A DNA stretch of 32,101 nt from NCBI GenBank assembly GCA_934654795.1, contig CAKUGT010000017.1:1-32101 (forward strand), read 5' to 3'. The notes beneath the pieces are model-generated. The model searched no databases and was not told the DNA's origin. It worked only from the letters and a program-made list of their open reading frames with translations. Below, piece by piece: positions 8,049 through 16,452 of the stretch. The DNA is from an uncultured Collinsella sp. GTDB lineage: Bacteria; Actinomycetota; Coriobacteriia; Coriobacteriales; Coriobacteriaceae. Positions within the stretch are counted from its first letter, which is position 1. Each line of letters begins with the position of its first letter. A program made the translations under genes and the position numbers.

Positions 8049-9392
8049 CTAGTTGGCCATAACACCTTCGGTCCAGGCCTCGACGTCCTCGATGCGCAGG
8101 ACATTGGCAACCTCGGCCACGCAGTCAACGTTGGCAAGCTCGGCGGCGGCAGCCTGGACGTCCTTCTCGAGCGCGCGGTGCGTCAGGAAGATGACCGAGC
8201 AGGTGTCGCTGACGCCCGACTTGCCATCCTCGACCTGGTTGATGAGCGAGATCGAGATGTTGTGCTTGGCGAAGATATCGACCGTCTCGGACAGGGCGCC
8301 CACGCGGTCGGCAACCTTCAGGCGCACATAGTACTTGGTCTGGAGCTCGTCCATGGGCTTAAAGGCGAGGTTGTGGCCGTAAGGCTCAATCTCGGGCAGC
8401 GGTGCCACGCCGCGGCTGATCTGCTCGGATAGCGACAGGATATCGCCCACGACGGCGCTCGCGGTGGGGAAGGAGCCTGCGCCGGCACCGTAGAACATGG
8501 TCTCGCCCACGGCGTCGCCTACCACGTAGACGGCGTTCATGGCGCCGTTGACCTTGGCGAGCATGTGGTCGGCGGGGATCAGCGTGGGGTGCACGCGGAC
8601 GTCGACACCGGCATCGGTGTTGCGGGCGATACCCAGCAGCTTAATGGTGTAGCCGAGCTCGCGGGCTTGGGCGATGTCCTCGGCGCCGATGGTACGGATG
8701 CCCTGCTGGTAGACGTCGTCGGTGGTAACGCGGGTGCCAAAGCCGATGGAGGCGAGGATGGCCGTTTTGCTGGCGGCATCGAAGCCGTCGACGTCGGCGG
8801 ACGGATCAGCCTCGGCGTAGCCCTTGGCCTGGGCGTCGGCGAGCACATCGGCGTAATCGGCGCCCTCGGCGTCCATGCGCGACAGGATGTAGTTGGTGGT
8901 GCCGTTGAGGATGCCGGCGATGGTCAGGATCTTGTTGCCCACCAGGTCGTGCTCGAGCGTGCTGACGATGGGGATACCGCCGCCGCAGCTGGCCTCGCAC
9001 TTGATCTGCACGCCGCACTCGCGCGCCTTCTCGGCGAGCGTCTCGACGTGACGGCCGAGCAGGGCTTTGTTGGCGGAGACGACATGCTTGCCGTTCTCAA
9101 AGGCCGTGGTGAAGATCTCGGTCGCGGGGTGCTCGCCGCCGATCAGCTCGACGACGATGTCGACGGCGGGGTCGGTGACGACGTCGTGCCAGTCGTTCGT
9201 AAAGGCCTCGCGCTCAATACCGGCGGCTTCGGCCTGCTCCCAGGCAAGCGCGCAGGCGCGGGTCAGCTTAAGGTCGATGCCGTAGGCGGCCAGGTACTCA
9301 TCGTGGTGGCTCTTGATCAGACGAGCCACGCCGCCGCCGACGGTTCCCAGACCGATCAGGCCGACGTTCACGGTGCGCAGGGGTTCGCTCAT
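8049..9392 (-). CDS. hom: Homoserine dehydrogenase
   Basis: This enzyme reduces aspartate semialdehyde to homoserine with NAD(P)H, the branch point to threonine and methionine. The 447-residue chain has an N-terminal Rossmann domain (GLGTVGGG at 14-21), the catalytic region with ILNGTTNYILSRM and AEADPSADVDGFDAASK, and a C-terminal ACT domain from about residue 354 (YYVRLKVADRVGALS), which in this family mediates threonine feedback inhibition. The start at 9392 has AAGGAG six bases upstream. Threonine synthase and homoserine kinase genes are not adjacent, so the gene is transcribed alone, ending in a strong hairpin. A TAGAAT at 9446-9451 on the minus strand is a possible -10, without a clear -35. 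Confidence 0.96.
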   Translation of the reverse strand: MSEPLRTVNVGLIGLGTVGGGVARLIKSHHDEYLAAYGIDLKLTRACALAWEQAEAAGIEREAFTNDWHDVVTDPAVDIVVELIGGEHPATEIFTTAFENGKHVVSANKALLGRHVETLAEKARECGVQIKCEASCGGGIPIVSTLEHDLVGNKILTIAGILNGTTNYILSRMDAEGADYADVLADAQAKGYAEADPSADVDGFDAASKTAILASIGFGTRVTTDDVYQQGIRTIGAEDIAQARELGYTIKLLGIARNTDAGVDVRVHPTLIPADHMLAKVNGAMNAVYVVGDAVGETMFYGAGAGSFPTASAVVGDILSLSEQISRGVAPLPEIEPYGHNLAFKPMDELQTKYYVRLKVADRVGALSETVDIFAKHNISISLINQVEDGKSGVSDTCSVIFLTHRALEKDVQAAAAELANVDCVAEVANVLRIEDVEAWTEGVMAN

Positions 9393-9608
9393 AGATAGCT
9401 CCTTCGTGCATCTGTATGGATGATTGACCAGTTAAGGTTGAGTGCATTCTAGCGTGAACCGAGGGCGCGTGCTTGCCAGGCAACAGGAGCCGCACAAAAC
9501 GCTACCCCCGAAACGCTGCGGAAACATTGGAAACACGCTCGCTACAAACGAAGTTCCGTAACAAACTGTCAACGTTTGAACCATAAGGTTTGCCCTGTAC
9601 CGCAAGAC

Positions 9609-9623
9609 GGCCGCACCGCGGCC
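9609..9623 (+). promoter_or_regulatory. 5' UTR hairpin just before the first binding-protein gene
   Basis: A perfect 6-bp GC stem (9609-9614 with 9618-9623, 3-nt loop) ends a few bases before the AAGGGGG ribosome binding site of the gene starting at 9642. Such hairpins can protect the 5' end of highly translated mRNAs. A comparable hairpin precedes the second binding-protein gene. Confidence 0.45.
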
Positions 9624-9641
9624 AGCGAAAAGGGGGACACC

Positions 9642-10808
9642 ATGTTCAACATCAACAGCACGCTCAGCCGTAGGAACTTCCTCGCCGGCGCCGCCGCGCT
9701 CGGCAGCACCGTCGCACTTGCCGGCTGCTCCTCGGGTGGTTCGGATGGCGGCTCCGCCGATGAAGACGGCACATTCAAGATCGGTGTCATCGGCCCTCTG
9801 ACCGGTGCCGCGGCAACCTATGGCGTCTCGGTCGAGAAGGGCGCCAAGCTCGCCGTCAAGGATTTCTCGACCAAGGACCTCAAGCTCTCGCTTAAGTCCG
9901 AGGACGACGTCGCCGACGGCGAGAAGGCCATCAACGCCTTTAATACCCTGTGCGACTGGGGCATGCAGGCGCTCGTCGGCCCCGTCACCACCGGTGCCGC
10001 CGTCGCCGTCTCGGGCGAGATTGCCGACGACATGCTTATGGTCACGCCTTCTGCCTCGTCGCTCGATGTCACCAAGGACAAGACCACGGTCTTCCAGGTC
10101 TGCTTCACTGACCCCACCATGGGCACGAGTGCCGCGAAGTTCTTGGCCGAGAAGTACGCAGACGCTAAGATCGCCCTGTTCTATAACTCCGGCGACACGT
10201 ACAGCTCGGGCGTAGCCGATGCCTTTGCCGAACAGGCCAAGGAGTCCAAGCTCGATATCGTCGACACCGAGACCTTTAAGGACGACTCTTCCACGAGCTT
10301 TACCAACCAGCTGACCAAGGCCAAGGAGGCCGGCGCCACGCTCATCTTTGCGCCGATCTACTACACGCCGGCGTCCGTTTTGCTCAAGAACGCCAAGGAC
10401 ATGGGCTACGACATGACGCTCATGGGTACCGACGGCATGGACGGCCTGCTCTCTGTGGAAGGCTTCGATACCTCTCTTGCCGAGGGCGTACTGCTCATGA
10501 CCCCGTTCTCTGCCGACGATGAGAAGAATGCCGACTTCGTCAAGGCCTATAAGGATGCCTACGACGAGACGCCCAACCAGTTTGCCGCCGACGCTTACGA
10601 TTGCGTCCACGCCATCGCCGAGGCTATCGATAGGGCGGGGATTGACATTTCGGCCGACGGTGCCGACATTGCCGGCGACCTTGCCAAGGCCATGCGCAAG
10701 ATCAAGATCGAGGGCCTGACAGGCGAGCTGACGTGGAATGACGAGGGCCAGGTCGAAAAGCCCGCCACAGCCTATGTGATCCAGGGCGGCAAGTACATCG
10801 CCGCCTAA
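9642..10808 (+). CDS. Branched-chain amino acid ABC transporter binding lipoprotein, copy 1
   Basis: This 388-residue lipoprotein belongs to the LivJ/LivK periplasmic-binding-fold family (type 1) and delivers leucine, isoleucine, valine or related ligands to the permease encoded downstream. The signal peptide has a twin-arginine-like SRRNFL (9-14), a hydrophobic stretch and a lipobox LAGC with Cys29 as the lipidated residue. The mature part begins FKIGVIGPLTGAAATYG, typical of the family. The start at 9642 follows AAGGGGGACACC; an earlier ATG at 9576 would put a charged stretch before the signal peptide. It is clearly paralogous to the next gene, with long nearly identical DNA stretches around 10300-10400 and 11754-11854. 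Ligand specificity is unknown. Confidence 0.92.
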   Translation: MFNINSTLSRRNFLAGAAALGSTVALAGCSSGGSDGGSADEDGTFKIGVIGPLTGAAATYGVSVEKGAKLAVKDFSTKDLKLSLKSEDDVADGEKAINAFNTLCDWGMQALVGPVTTGAAVAVSGEIADDMLMVTPSASSLDVTKDKTTVFQVCFTDPTMGTSAAKFLAEKYADAKIALFYNSGDTYSSGVADAFAEQAKESKLDIVDTETFKDDSSTSFTNQLTKAKEAGATLIFAPIYYTPASVLLKNAKDMGYDMTLMGTDGMDGLLSVEGFDTSLAEGVLLMTPFSADDEKNADFVKAYKDAYDETPNQFAADAYDCVHAIAEAIDRAGIDISADGADIAGDLAKAMRKIKIEGLTGELTWNDEGQVEKPATAYVIQGGKYIAA

Positions 10809-11079
10809 GTGCGCATAAAGCGCGACCAGTGAGGCCGTTTTATTCAGGGCAGGGACGCCTGTAACAGAACGGAAACATTACTTTCACACAATAAAGTGGC
10901 ATTACTGCATAAAGTAATAGAAATACGCAGAATTATGGATAAATGAACAAATCCAAAGAAAAGTTGAAATAATCGCCACTTTCCTTAACTAAAGCGTCTA
11001 GTATTTTGCGAACGCCGAACACGGCGAAGGATGGCCTGTCGGGTAATCGAAACCCGACGAGATTTGAGAGGAGAGCCGC
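10809..11079. other. AT-rich intergenic region between the two binding-protein genes
   Basis: This 271-bp stretch is much more AT-rich than its surroundings, mainly 10860-11000. It contains an exact inverted repeat ATTACTTT (10877-10884) / AAAGTAAT (10911-10918) and a direct repeat ATAAAGT (10891-10897, 10909-10915). No T-tailed terminator for copy 1 is visible. TTGAAA at 10964-10969 and TAGTAT at 10999-11004 are promoter-like, but none forms a well-spaced pair. A 6-bp hairpin (11038-11043 with 11053-11058) lies just before the GAGAGGAGAG ribosome binding site of copy 2. The region probably holds a regulated promoter for copy 2 and the rest of the operon. Confidence 0.5.
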
Positions 11080-12267
11080 ATGTCGAGCCTCACCGGTAAG
11101 TCATTGAACCCTGTTATGAATCGCAGGAGCGTTATCGCGAGCGCAGCAGGTCTGGGGGCGATGTCCATTCTAGCTGGCTGCTCCTCCAACGGCGGCGATA
11201 GTGGTTCCGCTTCGAGCGACGCCTCGTTTAAGATCGGCACTATCGGCCCGCTGACCGGTGCCGCCGCATCCTACGGCAAGTCCGTTACCCAGGGCGTCGA
11301 GCTTGGCTGCAAGGATTTCTCGACCAAGGAGCTGCCGCTTGTCAGCAAGGCCGAGGACGACCAGGCCGACGGCGAGAAGGCCGTCAACGCCTTTAATACT
11401 CTGCTCGACTGGGGCATGCAGGCCCTCGTCGGCCCGACCACCACGGGTGCGTCGGTTGCCGTTGCCGCCGAGTGCGGTAACGACCCCAAGACGTTCATGA
11501 TCACCCCGTCCGCGTCCTCCGAGGACGTCACCGACGGCAAGGATTGCGTCTTCCAGGTTTGCTTCACCGACCCCAACCAGGGTGTCAACGCTGCCAAGTT
11601 CCTGGCGCAGAAGTATGCGGACGAGAAGTTCGTGCTGTTCTATAACTCCGGCGACGCCTATTCTTCGGGCATCGCGGATTCCTTTAAGGCCCAGGCCGCT
11701 GAGTCCAAGCTCGAGGTTGTTGACGAGGAGACCTTTAAGGACGACTCCGCCACGAGCTTTACCAACCAGCTGACCAAGGCCAAGCAGGCCGGCGCCACCA
11801 TGATCTTTGCGCCGATCTACTACACGCCGGCGTCCGTCCTGCTCAAGAACGCCAAGGATATGGGCTACGACGTCAAGATGATGGGCTGCGACGGCATGGA
11901 CGGCATCTTGGGCGTTGAGGGCTTCGACACCTCTCTTGCCGAGGGCCTGCTGCTCATGACCCCGTTCTCCGCCGACGACGAGAAGAACGCCGACTTCGTC
12001 AACGCTTACAAGGATAAGTACGGCGATACCCCCGACCAGTTTGCCGCCGACGCCTACGACGGCGTGCACGCTGTGGCCGAGGCTCTCAAGGAGGCCGGCC
12101 TGGGCGTCGACGCCGACCCCACCGAGGTCGCCGAGAAGCTGCCCGAGGCTATGCTCAAGATCACCGTTGACGGTCTGACCGGCAAGCTTTCTTGGAACGA
12201 CAAGGGCCAGGTCCAGAAGGACCCGACTGCGTACGTCATCACCGACGGCAAGTACGTACAGGCCTAA
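11080..12267 (+). CDS. Branched-chain amino acid ABC transporter binding lipoprotein, copy 2
   Basis: This 395-residue lipoprotein is the tandem paralogue of the preceding gene and shares its fold and role. The signal region has MNRRSVIAS at 13-21 (twin arginine), a hydrophobic core and lipobox LAGC with Cys34. The mature part starts with the same KIGTIGPLTGAAASYG motif and ends in the same LTGKLSWNDKGQV region. The start at 11080 is preceded by GAGAGGAGAG; the internal ATG at 11116 would still leave a full signal peptide but lacks a good site. It ends 139 bp before the first permease gene, with two hairpins in between. Two binding proteins feeding one membrane complex could widen the ligand range, as LivJ and LivK do in E. 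coli. Confidence 0.92.
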   Translation: MSSLTGKSLNPVMNRRSVIASAAGLGAMSILAGCSSNGGDSGSASSDASFKIGTIGPLTGAAASYGKSVTQGVELGCKDFSTKELPLVSKAEDDQADGEKAVNAFNTLLDWGMQALVGPTTTGASVAVAAECGNDPKTFMITPSASSEDVTDGKDCVFQVCFTDPNQGVNAAKFLAQKYADEKFVLFYNSGDAYSSGIADSFKAQAAESKLEVVDEETFKDDSATSFTNQLTKAKQAGATMIFAPIYYTPASVLLKNAKDMGYDVKMMGCDGMDGILGVEGFDTSLAEGLLLMTPFSADDEKNADFVNAYKDKYGDTPDQFAADAYDGVHAVAEALKEAGLGVDADPTEVAEKLPEAMLKITVDGLTGKLSWNDKGQVQKDPTAYVITDGKYVQA

Positions 12268-12297
12268 TAGACCGCCTTACATAGAGCGGTTTTGATC

Positions 12298-12363
12298 CCA
12301 AGCAGGGGAGGTTTTGGCCTTCCCTGCTTGCTTGGTATCTAGGGACGATGTAACGTCCCTGTT
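12298..12363 (+). terminator. Two hairpins between binding protein and permease genes
   Basis: A long imperfect hairpin near 12298-12338 (arms CAAGCAGGGGAGG and CCTTCCCTGCTTG) is followed by a perfect 7-bp hairpin (12341-12347 with 12354-12360) and a short GTTT. Neither has a full T run, so partial termination or protection of the upstream mRNA from 3' decay is more likely than a complete stop. Either would yield more binding protein than membrane components. Confidence 0.5.
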
Positions 12364-12406
12364 TCGTACATCAACTGGAAACCTATTCGAAAGGGGGATG
12401 TGGAAC

Positions 12407-13288
12407 ATGACGGTCTTTATCCAATACCTGGTCAACGGCCTGTCCATGGGCAGCGTCTACGCCATCATCGCGTTGGGCTACACCATGGTCTACGGTATCG
12501 CCAAGATGCTCAACTTCGCTCACGGCGACGTCATCATGGTCGGTGCCTATGTTTCGTTCTGCGCCACGTCGTATCTCGGCCTCCCGGGCTGGGCATCTGT
12601 AATTCTCTCTTGTGTGGTCTGTACCGTTCTTGGTGTTCTCATCGAGGGTCTGGCATACAAGCCGCTGCGTCAGGCGGGCCCGCTGGCCGTTCTGATCACG
12701 GCTATCGGCGTGTCCTACTTCCTACAGAATGCCGCACAGCTTCTGTGGGGCGCCACGCCCAAGAACTTCACTTCGCTCGTCACCTTCCCGGTGCCGGAGT
12801 TCTTGGCCAAGTTCAACGTAAGCGCCGTCTCGCTCGTCACCATCGTCGCCTGCCTGGCTATCATGGCCGGTCTGATGTTCTTTACGGGTAAGACCAAGAT
12901 GGGCAAGGCCATGCGCGCCGTGTCCGAGGACAAGGCCGCCGCTCAGCTCATGGGCATCAACGTCAACCGCACCATCTCGATGACGTTTGCCATCGGCTCT
13001 GCCCTTGCCGCCATCGCCGGCGTGCTGCTGTGCTCCTACTCGCCGGTGTTGCAGCCCACGACGGGCGCCATGCCTGGCATCAAGGCCTTCGACGCTGCCG
13101 TTTTCGGCGGCATCGGCTCCATCCCCGGCGCCTTTGTCGGCGGCATTCTCATCGGCATCATCGAGGCGATGGCGCAGGCTTACATTTCCACGAGCCTTGC
13201 CAACTCTATCGTCTTTGGTGTTTTGATCATCGTCCTGCTCGTCAAGCCTGCCGGCCTCTTGGGCAAGTACGTCCCCGAGAAGGTGTAG
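12407..13288 (+). CDS. livH: Branched-chain amino acid ABC transporter permease (LivH-type)
   Basis: This 293-residue membrane protein has about eight hydrophobic segments and the family motifs YGIAKMLNFAHGD near the N-terminus, AYKPLR, and the cytoplasmic loop MGKAMRAVSEDKAAAQLMGIN that contacts the ATPases. It forms half of the membrane channel with the next gene product. The start at 12407 is chosen because AAGGGGG lies nine bases upstream; ATG at 12398 abuts that site, and earlier in-frame starts add an unlikely hydrophilic extension. The stop is almost contiguous with livM. Confidence 0.94.
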   Translation: MTVFIQYLVNGLSMGSVYAIIALGYTMVYGIAKMLNFAHGDVIMVGAYVSFCATSYLGLPGWASVILSCVVCTVLGVLIEGLAYKPLRQAGPLAVLITAIGVSYFLQNAAQLLWGATPKNFTSLVTFPVPEFLAKFNVSAVSLVTIVACLAIMAGLMFFTGKTKMGKAMRAVSEDKAAAQLMGINVNRTISMTFAIGSALAAIAGVLLCSYSPVLQPTTGAMPGIKAFDAAVFGGIGSIPGAFVGGILIGIIEAMAQAYISTSLANSIVFGVLIIVLLVKPAGLLGKYVPEKV

Positions 13289-13297
13289 GTGAGCGTT

Positions 13298-14377
13298 ATG
13301 AAGTTCCTTAAAGACAAGCAGACGCGTCACGACTTTGTCACGTACGCCATGTGCATCGTGGCCTTCGCCATCGTGTTCTTTATGCAGTCCAACCATATGA
13401 TCCCGCGCATGATCGCCGGCCAGTTGGTTCCCATTACGGCCTACATCGTCATGGCCATTTCCCTCAACCTCGTCGTCGGCATCGCGGGCGACCTGTCGCT
13501 GGGCCATGCGGGCTTTATGAGTGTCGGTGCCTACACGGGCATCGTCACCGCGGTCGCCCTCGAGAGCGCCGTTCCCTCCGATCCGGTGCGCCTGATCATC
13601 AGCATCGTGGTCGGCGCTATCGCCGCTGCCATCCTGGGCTTCTTGATCGGTATCCCGGTCCTTCGCCTGAGCGGCGATTACCTGGCTATCGTGACGCTGG
13701 CCTTTGGCGAGATCATCAAAGAGATCGTCACTTGCCTTATCGTGGGCGTCGACTCCCGCGGCCTGCATGTGATCTTTAACATCACGGGCAACTCTACGAT
13801 CGACGACCTGCACCTGCTCGAGGACGGCACCGCCATCATCAAGGGCGCCCAGGGCGCCTCGGGTGTGTCGACGTACTCGACCTTCCTCGCCGGTGCCATC
13901 CTGGTCATGGTTGCGCTCGTGATTGTACTCAACCTGGTTCGCAGCCGTACCGGTCGTGCCATCATGGCCGTGCGCGACAACAAGATCGCTGCCGAGTCCG
14001 TGGGCATCTCCGTCACCCAGTACCGCATGATCGCCTTCGTGGTTTCCGCTGCCCTCGCCGGTGCTGCCGGGGCCCTGTTCGGCGGTAACTTCTCGCAGCT
14101 CTCCGCTACTAAGTTCGACTTCAACACGTCCATCCTCATCCTGGTGTTCGTGGTCCTGGGCGGTCTGGGCAATATGCGCGGCTCCGTTATCGCGGCGGCG
14201 TTGCTCACGGTGCTTCCCGAGCTGCTTCGTCAGTTCTCGGACTACCGCATGCTCATCTACGCCATCGTGCTGATCCTGGTCATGATCTTTACCAACAACC
14301 CGCAGCTCAAGGCGTTCTTCGCACGCATTAAGGACCGCTTTGCTTCCAAGAAGGAGGTGGCAGCCGATGCCCAGTAA
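13298..14377 (+). CDS. livM: Branched-chain amino acid ABC transporter permease (LivM-type)
   Basis: This 359-residue membrane protein has about ten hydrophobic segments and the family segments MAISLNLVVGIAGDLSLGHA, LRLSGDYLAIVTLAFGEI and GRAIMAVRDNKIAAESVGI. It pairs with LivH in the inner-membrane complex. Two starts are possible: GTG at 13289, next to the livH stop with GAGAAGG upstream, and ATG at 13298 with AGGTGA five bases upstream. AGGTGA is the better match to the 16S rRNA end, so the ATG is preferred. The 3' end overlaps livG by 11 bp, a sign of translational coupling. Confidence 0.94.
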   Translation: MKFLKDKQTRHDFVTYAMCIVAFAIVFFMQSNHMIPRMIAGQLVPITAYIVMAISLNLVVGIAGDLSLGHAGFMSVGAYTGIVTAVALESAVPSDPVRLIISIVVGAIAAAILGFLIGIPVLRLSGDYLAIVTLAFGEIIKEIVTCLIVGVDSRGLHVIFNITGNSTIDDLHLLEDGTAIIKGAQGASGVSTYSTFLAGAILVMVALVIVLNLVRSRTGRAIMAVRDNKIAAESVGISVTQYRMIAFVVSAALAGAAGALFGGNFSQLSATKFDFNTSILILVFVVLGGLGNMRGSVIAAALLTVLPELLRQFSDYRMLIYAIVLILVMIFTNNPQLKAFFARIKDRFASKKEVAADAQ

Positions 14378-15227
14378 ATTTGAGTTCAACAAGGGCAAGA
14401 TGGTCCCGTATCCTTCTGGCGCCATTGTCCCCGATCGCGACCTGGGCGAGCGCCCGGCGCTCGAGTGCATCCACCTGGGCATTGAGTTTGGCGGCCTCAA
14501 GGCGGTCGACGACTTTAGCCTGACCATCGGCAAGACCGAGATCGCCGGTCTGATCGGCCCTAACGGTGCCGGCAAGACCACGGTCTTCAACCTGCTCACC
14601 AAGGTGTATCAGCCCACGCACGGCACCATCCTGCTCGACGGCGAGGACACATCGGGCAAGTCGGTCTATCAGGTCAACCGTATGGGCATCGCCCGTACCT
14701 TCCAGAACATTCGCCTGTTCAACACCATGACGGTGGAGGACAACGTAAAGGTCGGCCTGCACAACCAGGAGCGCTATTCCGGTTTTGAGGGTGTGCTGCG
14801 CCTGCCGACGTACTGGAAGCACGAGAAGGCCGCCCACGAGCGCGCCATGGAGCTGCTGTCCATTTTTGACATGGAGCACCTGGCAAACGAGCAGGCCGGC
14901 TCGCTGCCTTATGGCGCCCAGCGTCGTCTGGAGATTGTCCGCGCGCTTGCGACCAGCCCCAAGCTGTTGCTGCTCGACGAGCCTGCCGCCGGCATGAACC
15001 CGTCCGAGACCGCGGAGCTCATGGAGAACATCGTCAAGATCCGCGACACCTTTGGTATCGCCATCATGCTTATCGAACACGACATGTCGCTCGTCATGAA
15101 TATTTGCGAGGGTATCTGCGTGCTTAACTTTGGCAAGGTCATCGCCAAGGGCACGGCCGAGGAAATCCAGAACAACGATGCCGTTATCGAGGCGTATCTG
15201 GGCAAGCAGGATAAGGGGGAGAACTAA
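14367..15227 (+). CDS. livG: Branched-chain amino acid ABC transporter ATP-binding protein (LivG-type)
   Basis: This 286-residue ATPase has Walker A GPNGAGKT at 64-71, the Q-loop region ARTFQNIRLF typical of LivG, signature LPYGAQRRLEI, Walker B LLLLDEP and the switch histidine in LIEHD. The signature has Ala where LivG proteins usually have Gln in YGxQR. An N-terminal extension of about 30 residues precedes the ABC domain, compared with E. coli LivG. GGAGGTGG lies seven bases before ATG 14367, which is inside the end of livM. It energises import together with LivF, whose gene follows directly. Confidence 0.95.
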   Translation: MPSKFEFNKGKMVPYPSGAIVPDRDLGERPALECIHLGIEFGGLKAVDDFSLTIGKTEIAGLIGPNGAGKTTVFNLLTKVYQPTHGTILLDGEDTSGKSVYQVNRMGIARTFQNIRLFNTMTVEDNVKVGLHNQERYSGFEGVLRLPTYWKHEKAAHERAMELLSIFDMEHLANEQAGSLPYGAQRRLEIVRALATSPKLLLLDEPAAGMNPSETAELMENIVKIRDTFGIAIMLIEHDMSLVMNICEGICVLNFGKVIAKGTAEEIQNNDAVIEAYLGKQDKGEN

Positions 15228-15941
15228 ATGGCAGAGCCGATGCTTTCCGTCTACAACATCAACGTCTGGTACGGCGCCATCCACGCCATCAAGGACATCT
15301 CCTTTAACGTTAACGAGGGCGAGATCGTGGCCTTGATTGGTGCCAACGGTGCCGGCAAGTCCACAACGCTCAAGACCGTCTCGGGCCTGCTGCGCTCCAA
15401 GACCGGCTCCATCAAGTTTATGGGCGAGGACATTACCCATACGCCCGCTGATAAGCTGGTTGGTAAGGGCCTGGCTCAGGTTCCCGAGGGTCGTCGCGCC
15501 TTTTTGCAGATGACGGTTGAGGAGAACCTGGAGATGGGCGCCTATACGCAGCCCAAGTCCACGGTGGCTCCGGGCCTGGAGCGCGTCTACGAGCAGTTCC
15601 CGCGCCTGAAGGAACGTCGTCGCCAGGTCGCCGGCACCCTTTCAGGCGGCGAGCAGCAGATGCTCGTTATGGGGCGCGCCCTTATGAGTAACCCCAAACT
15701 GCTTATGCTCGACGAACCTTCCATGGGTCTGGCGCCGATTCTGATCGAACAGATCTTCCAGATTGTCGAGGACCTGCACAAGGCCGGCACCACGGTGCTT
15801 CTGGTCGAGCAAAACGCGCAGATGGCGCTTTCCATCGCCACACGCGGCTACGTGCTCGAGACCGGCAAGATCACCATGACCGGCACCGGCCAAGAGCTCC
15901 TGCACGACGACAACGTCCGCAAGGCTTACCTGGGCGGCTAG
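15228..15941 (+). CDS. livF: Branched-chain amino acid ABC transporter ATP-binding protein (LivF-type)
   Basis: This 237-residue ATPase is the partner of LivG, with Walker A GANGAGKST at 38-46, the LivF-typical VPEGRRAF, signature LSGGEQQ at 137-143 and Walker B LLMLDEP at 157-163. The ATG abuts the livG stop and AAGGGGGA precedes it within livG, so the two should be made in equal amounts. It is the last gene of the liv operon; a perfect GC hairpin starts six bases after the stop. Confidence 0.95.
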   Translation: MAEPMLSVYNINVWYGAIHAIKDISFNVNEGEIVALIGANGAGKSTTLKTVSGLLRSKTGSIKFMGEDITHTPADKLVGKGLAQVPEGRRAFLQMTVEENLEMGAYTQPKSTVAPGLERVYEQFPRLKERRRQVAGTLSGGEQQMLVMGRALMSNPKLLMLDEPSMGLAPILIEQIFQIVEDLHKAGTTVLLVEQNAQMALSIATRGYVLETGKITMTGTGQELLHDDNVRKAYLGG

Positions 15942-15946
15942 GGACT

Positions 15947-15970
15947 TCCGCCGTTCTGCCGAACGGCGGA
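15947..15970 (+). terminator. Hairpin at the end of the liv operon
   Basis: A perfect 10-bp stem (15947-15956 with 15961-15970, 4-nt loop) lies directly after livF. No T run follows, so termination may be weak or factor-assisted. The sequence beyond it is transposase debris, so the original tail may have been lost. Confidence 0.5.
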
Positions 15971-16170
15971 CCGGCCGACGCTGCGCGGGCGCCCTGATCG
16001 ACGTGCCGAAGCTCCTCACCCTTGGGGCTATGCCGCGGTACGAGGCCAGGTGGTCATGGTCCGGGAACCTCGCGATGTCGAATGACACCGCGAGGTTCGC
16101 CGCCGTCCTCGGCGGCCTCGACCCCCGAGTGGGCGATCCCCACGCGCTAACGCCTGCAAACAAGGGGATT
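15971..16170 (-). pseudogene. Remnant of an IS110-family transposase
   Basis: The minus strand encodes PRTAANLAVSFDIARF, followed by PDHDHLASYRGIAPRVR and SFGTSIR. This closely resembles the C-terminal Transposase_20 domain of IS110/IS116/IS902 transposases (pattern GPxTAA ... F ... LASYxGLAPR ... SGTSI). The homology breaks off on both sides: toward 15971 the frame shifts (an alternative frame gives ARAASAG, like the usual next segment) and toward 16170 the expected SIPGVG region is replaced by unrelated residues. Start, catalytic DEDD region and element ends are missing, so it is dead. It lies between livF and a truncated operon, which suggests the insertion caused the damage there. Confidence 0.65.
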
Positions 16171-16452
16171 GCCAAGACGCCGCCGGGCACCTCCGTCATA
16201 GACGTGGAAGTGCGGCCGCGCTGAAGCACTGCGCGGTGTCTGCTCGCTTATGTGCGCATCACGAAGGAAGACCAGATCGGTGAGCGGGATTGGCCCGAAG
16301 TCGAGAGATTCCCATCAGCCTCTCGTCGGTCGATGACCGGTTCACCACGCAGGAAGAGCGTGACGGAAGGTCTCGCAAAAAGGCTCCGAGCGCGGCGTGC
16401 TCATGCCCGTCGTGGTGCGCCCGAAGGGGGGGGACGGCTGCTACGAGCTCGA
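16171..16452. other. Gene-free stretch with unrecognised broken frames
   Basis: Together with the transposase remnant this fills about 500 bp without an intact gene. A minus-strand frame crossing 16350-16490 (including VAAVPPFGRTTTG, ending in TGA near 16350) is open but begins inside another gene's remains; I do not recognise it. It is probably part of the same inserted and decayed element. Confidence 0.4.

Noticed and set aside
9393..9641. T-box or riboswitch before homoserine dehydrogenase or the first receptor gene
   Set aside because: I found no T-box sequence, no anti-terminator pair and no known riboswitch core; only a short hairpin and weak promoter-like hexamers are visible.
12722..14602. 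626-codon minus-strand frame opposite livH and livM
   Set aside because: Its composition is dominated by Asp, His, Gly and Arg, as expected of the complement of membrane-protein codons; the plus-strand permeases are clearly real.
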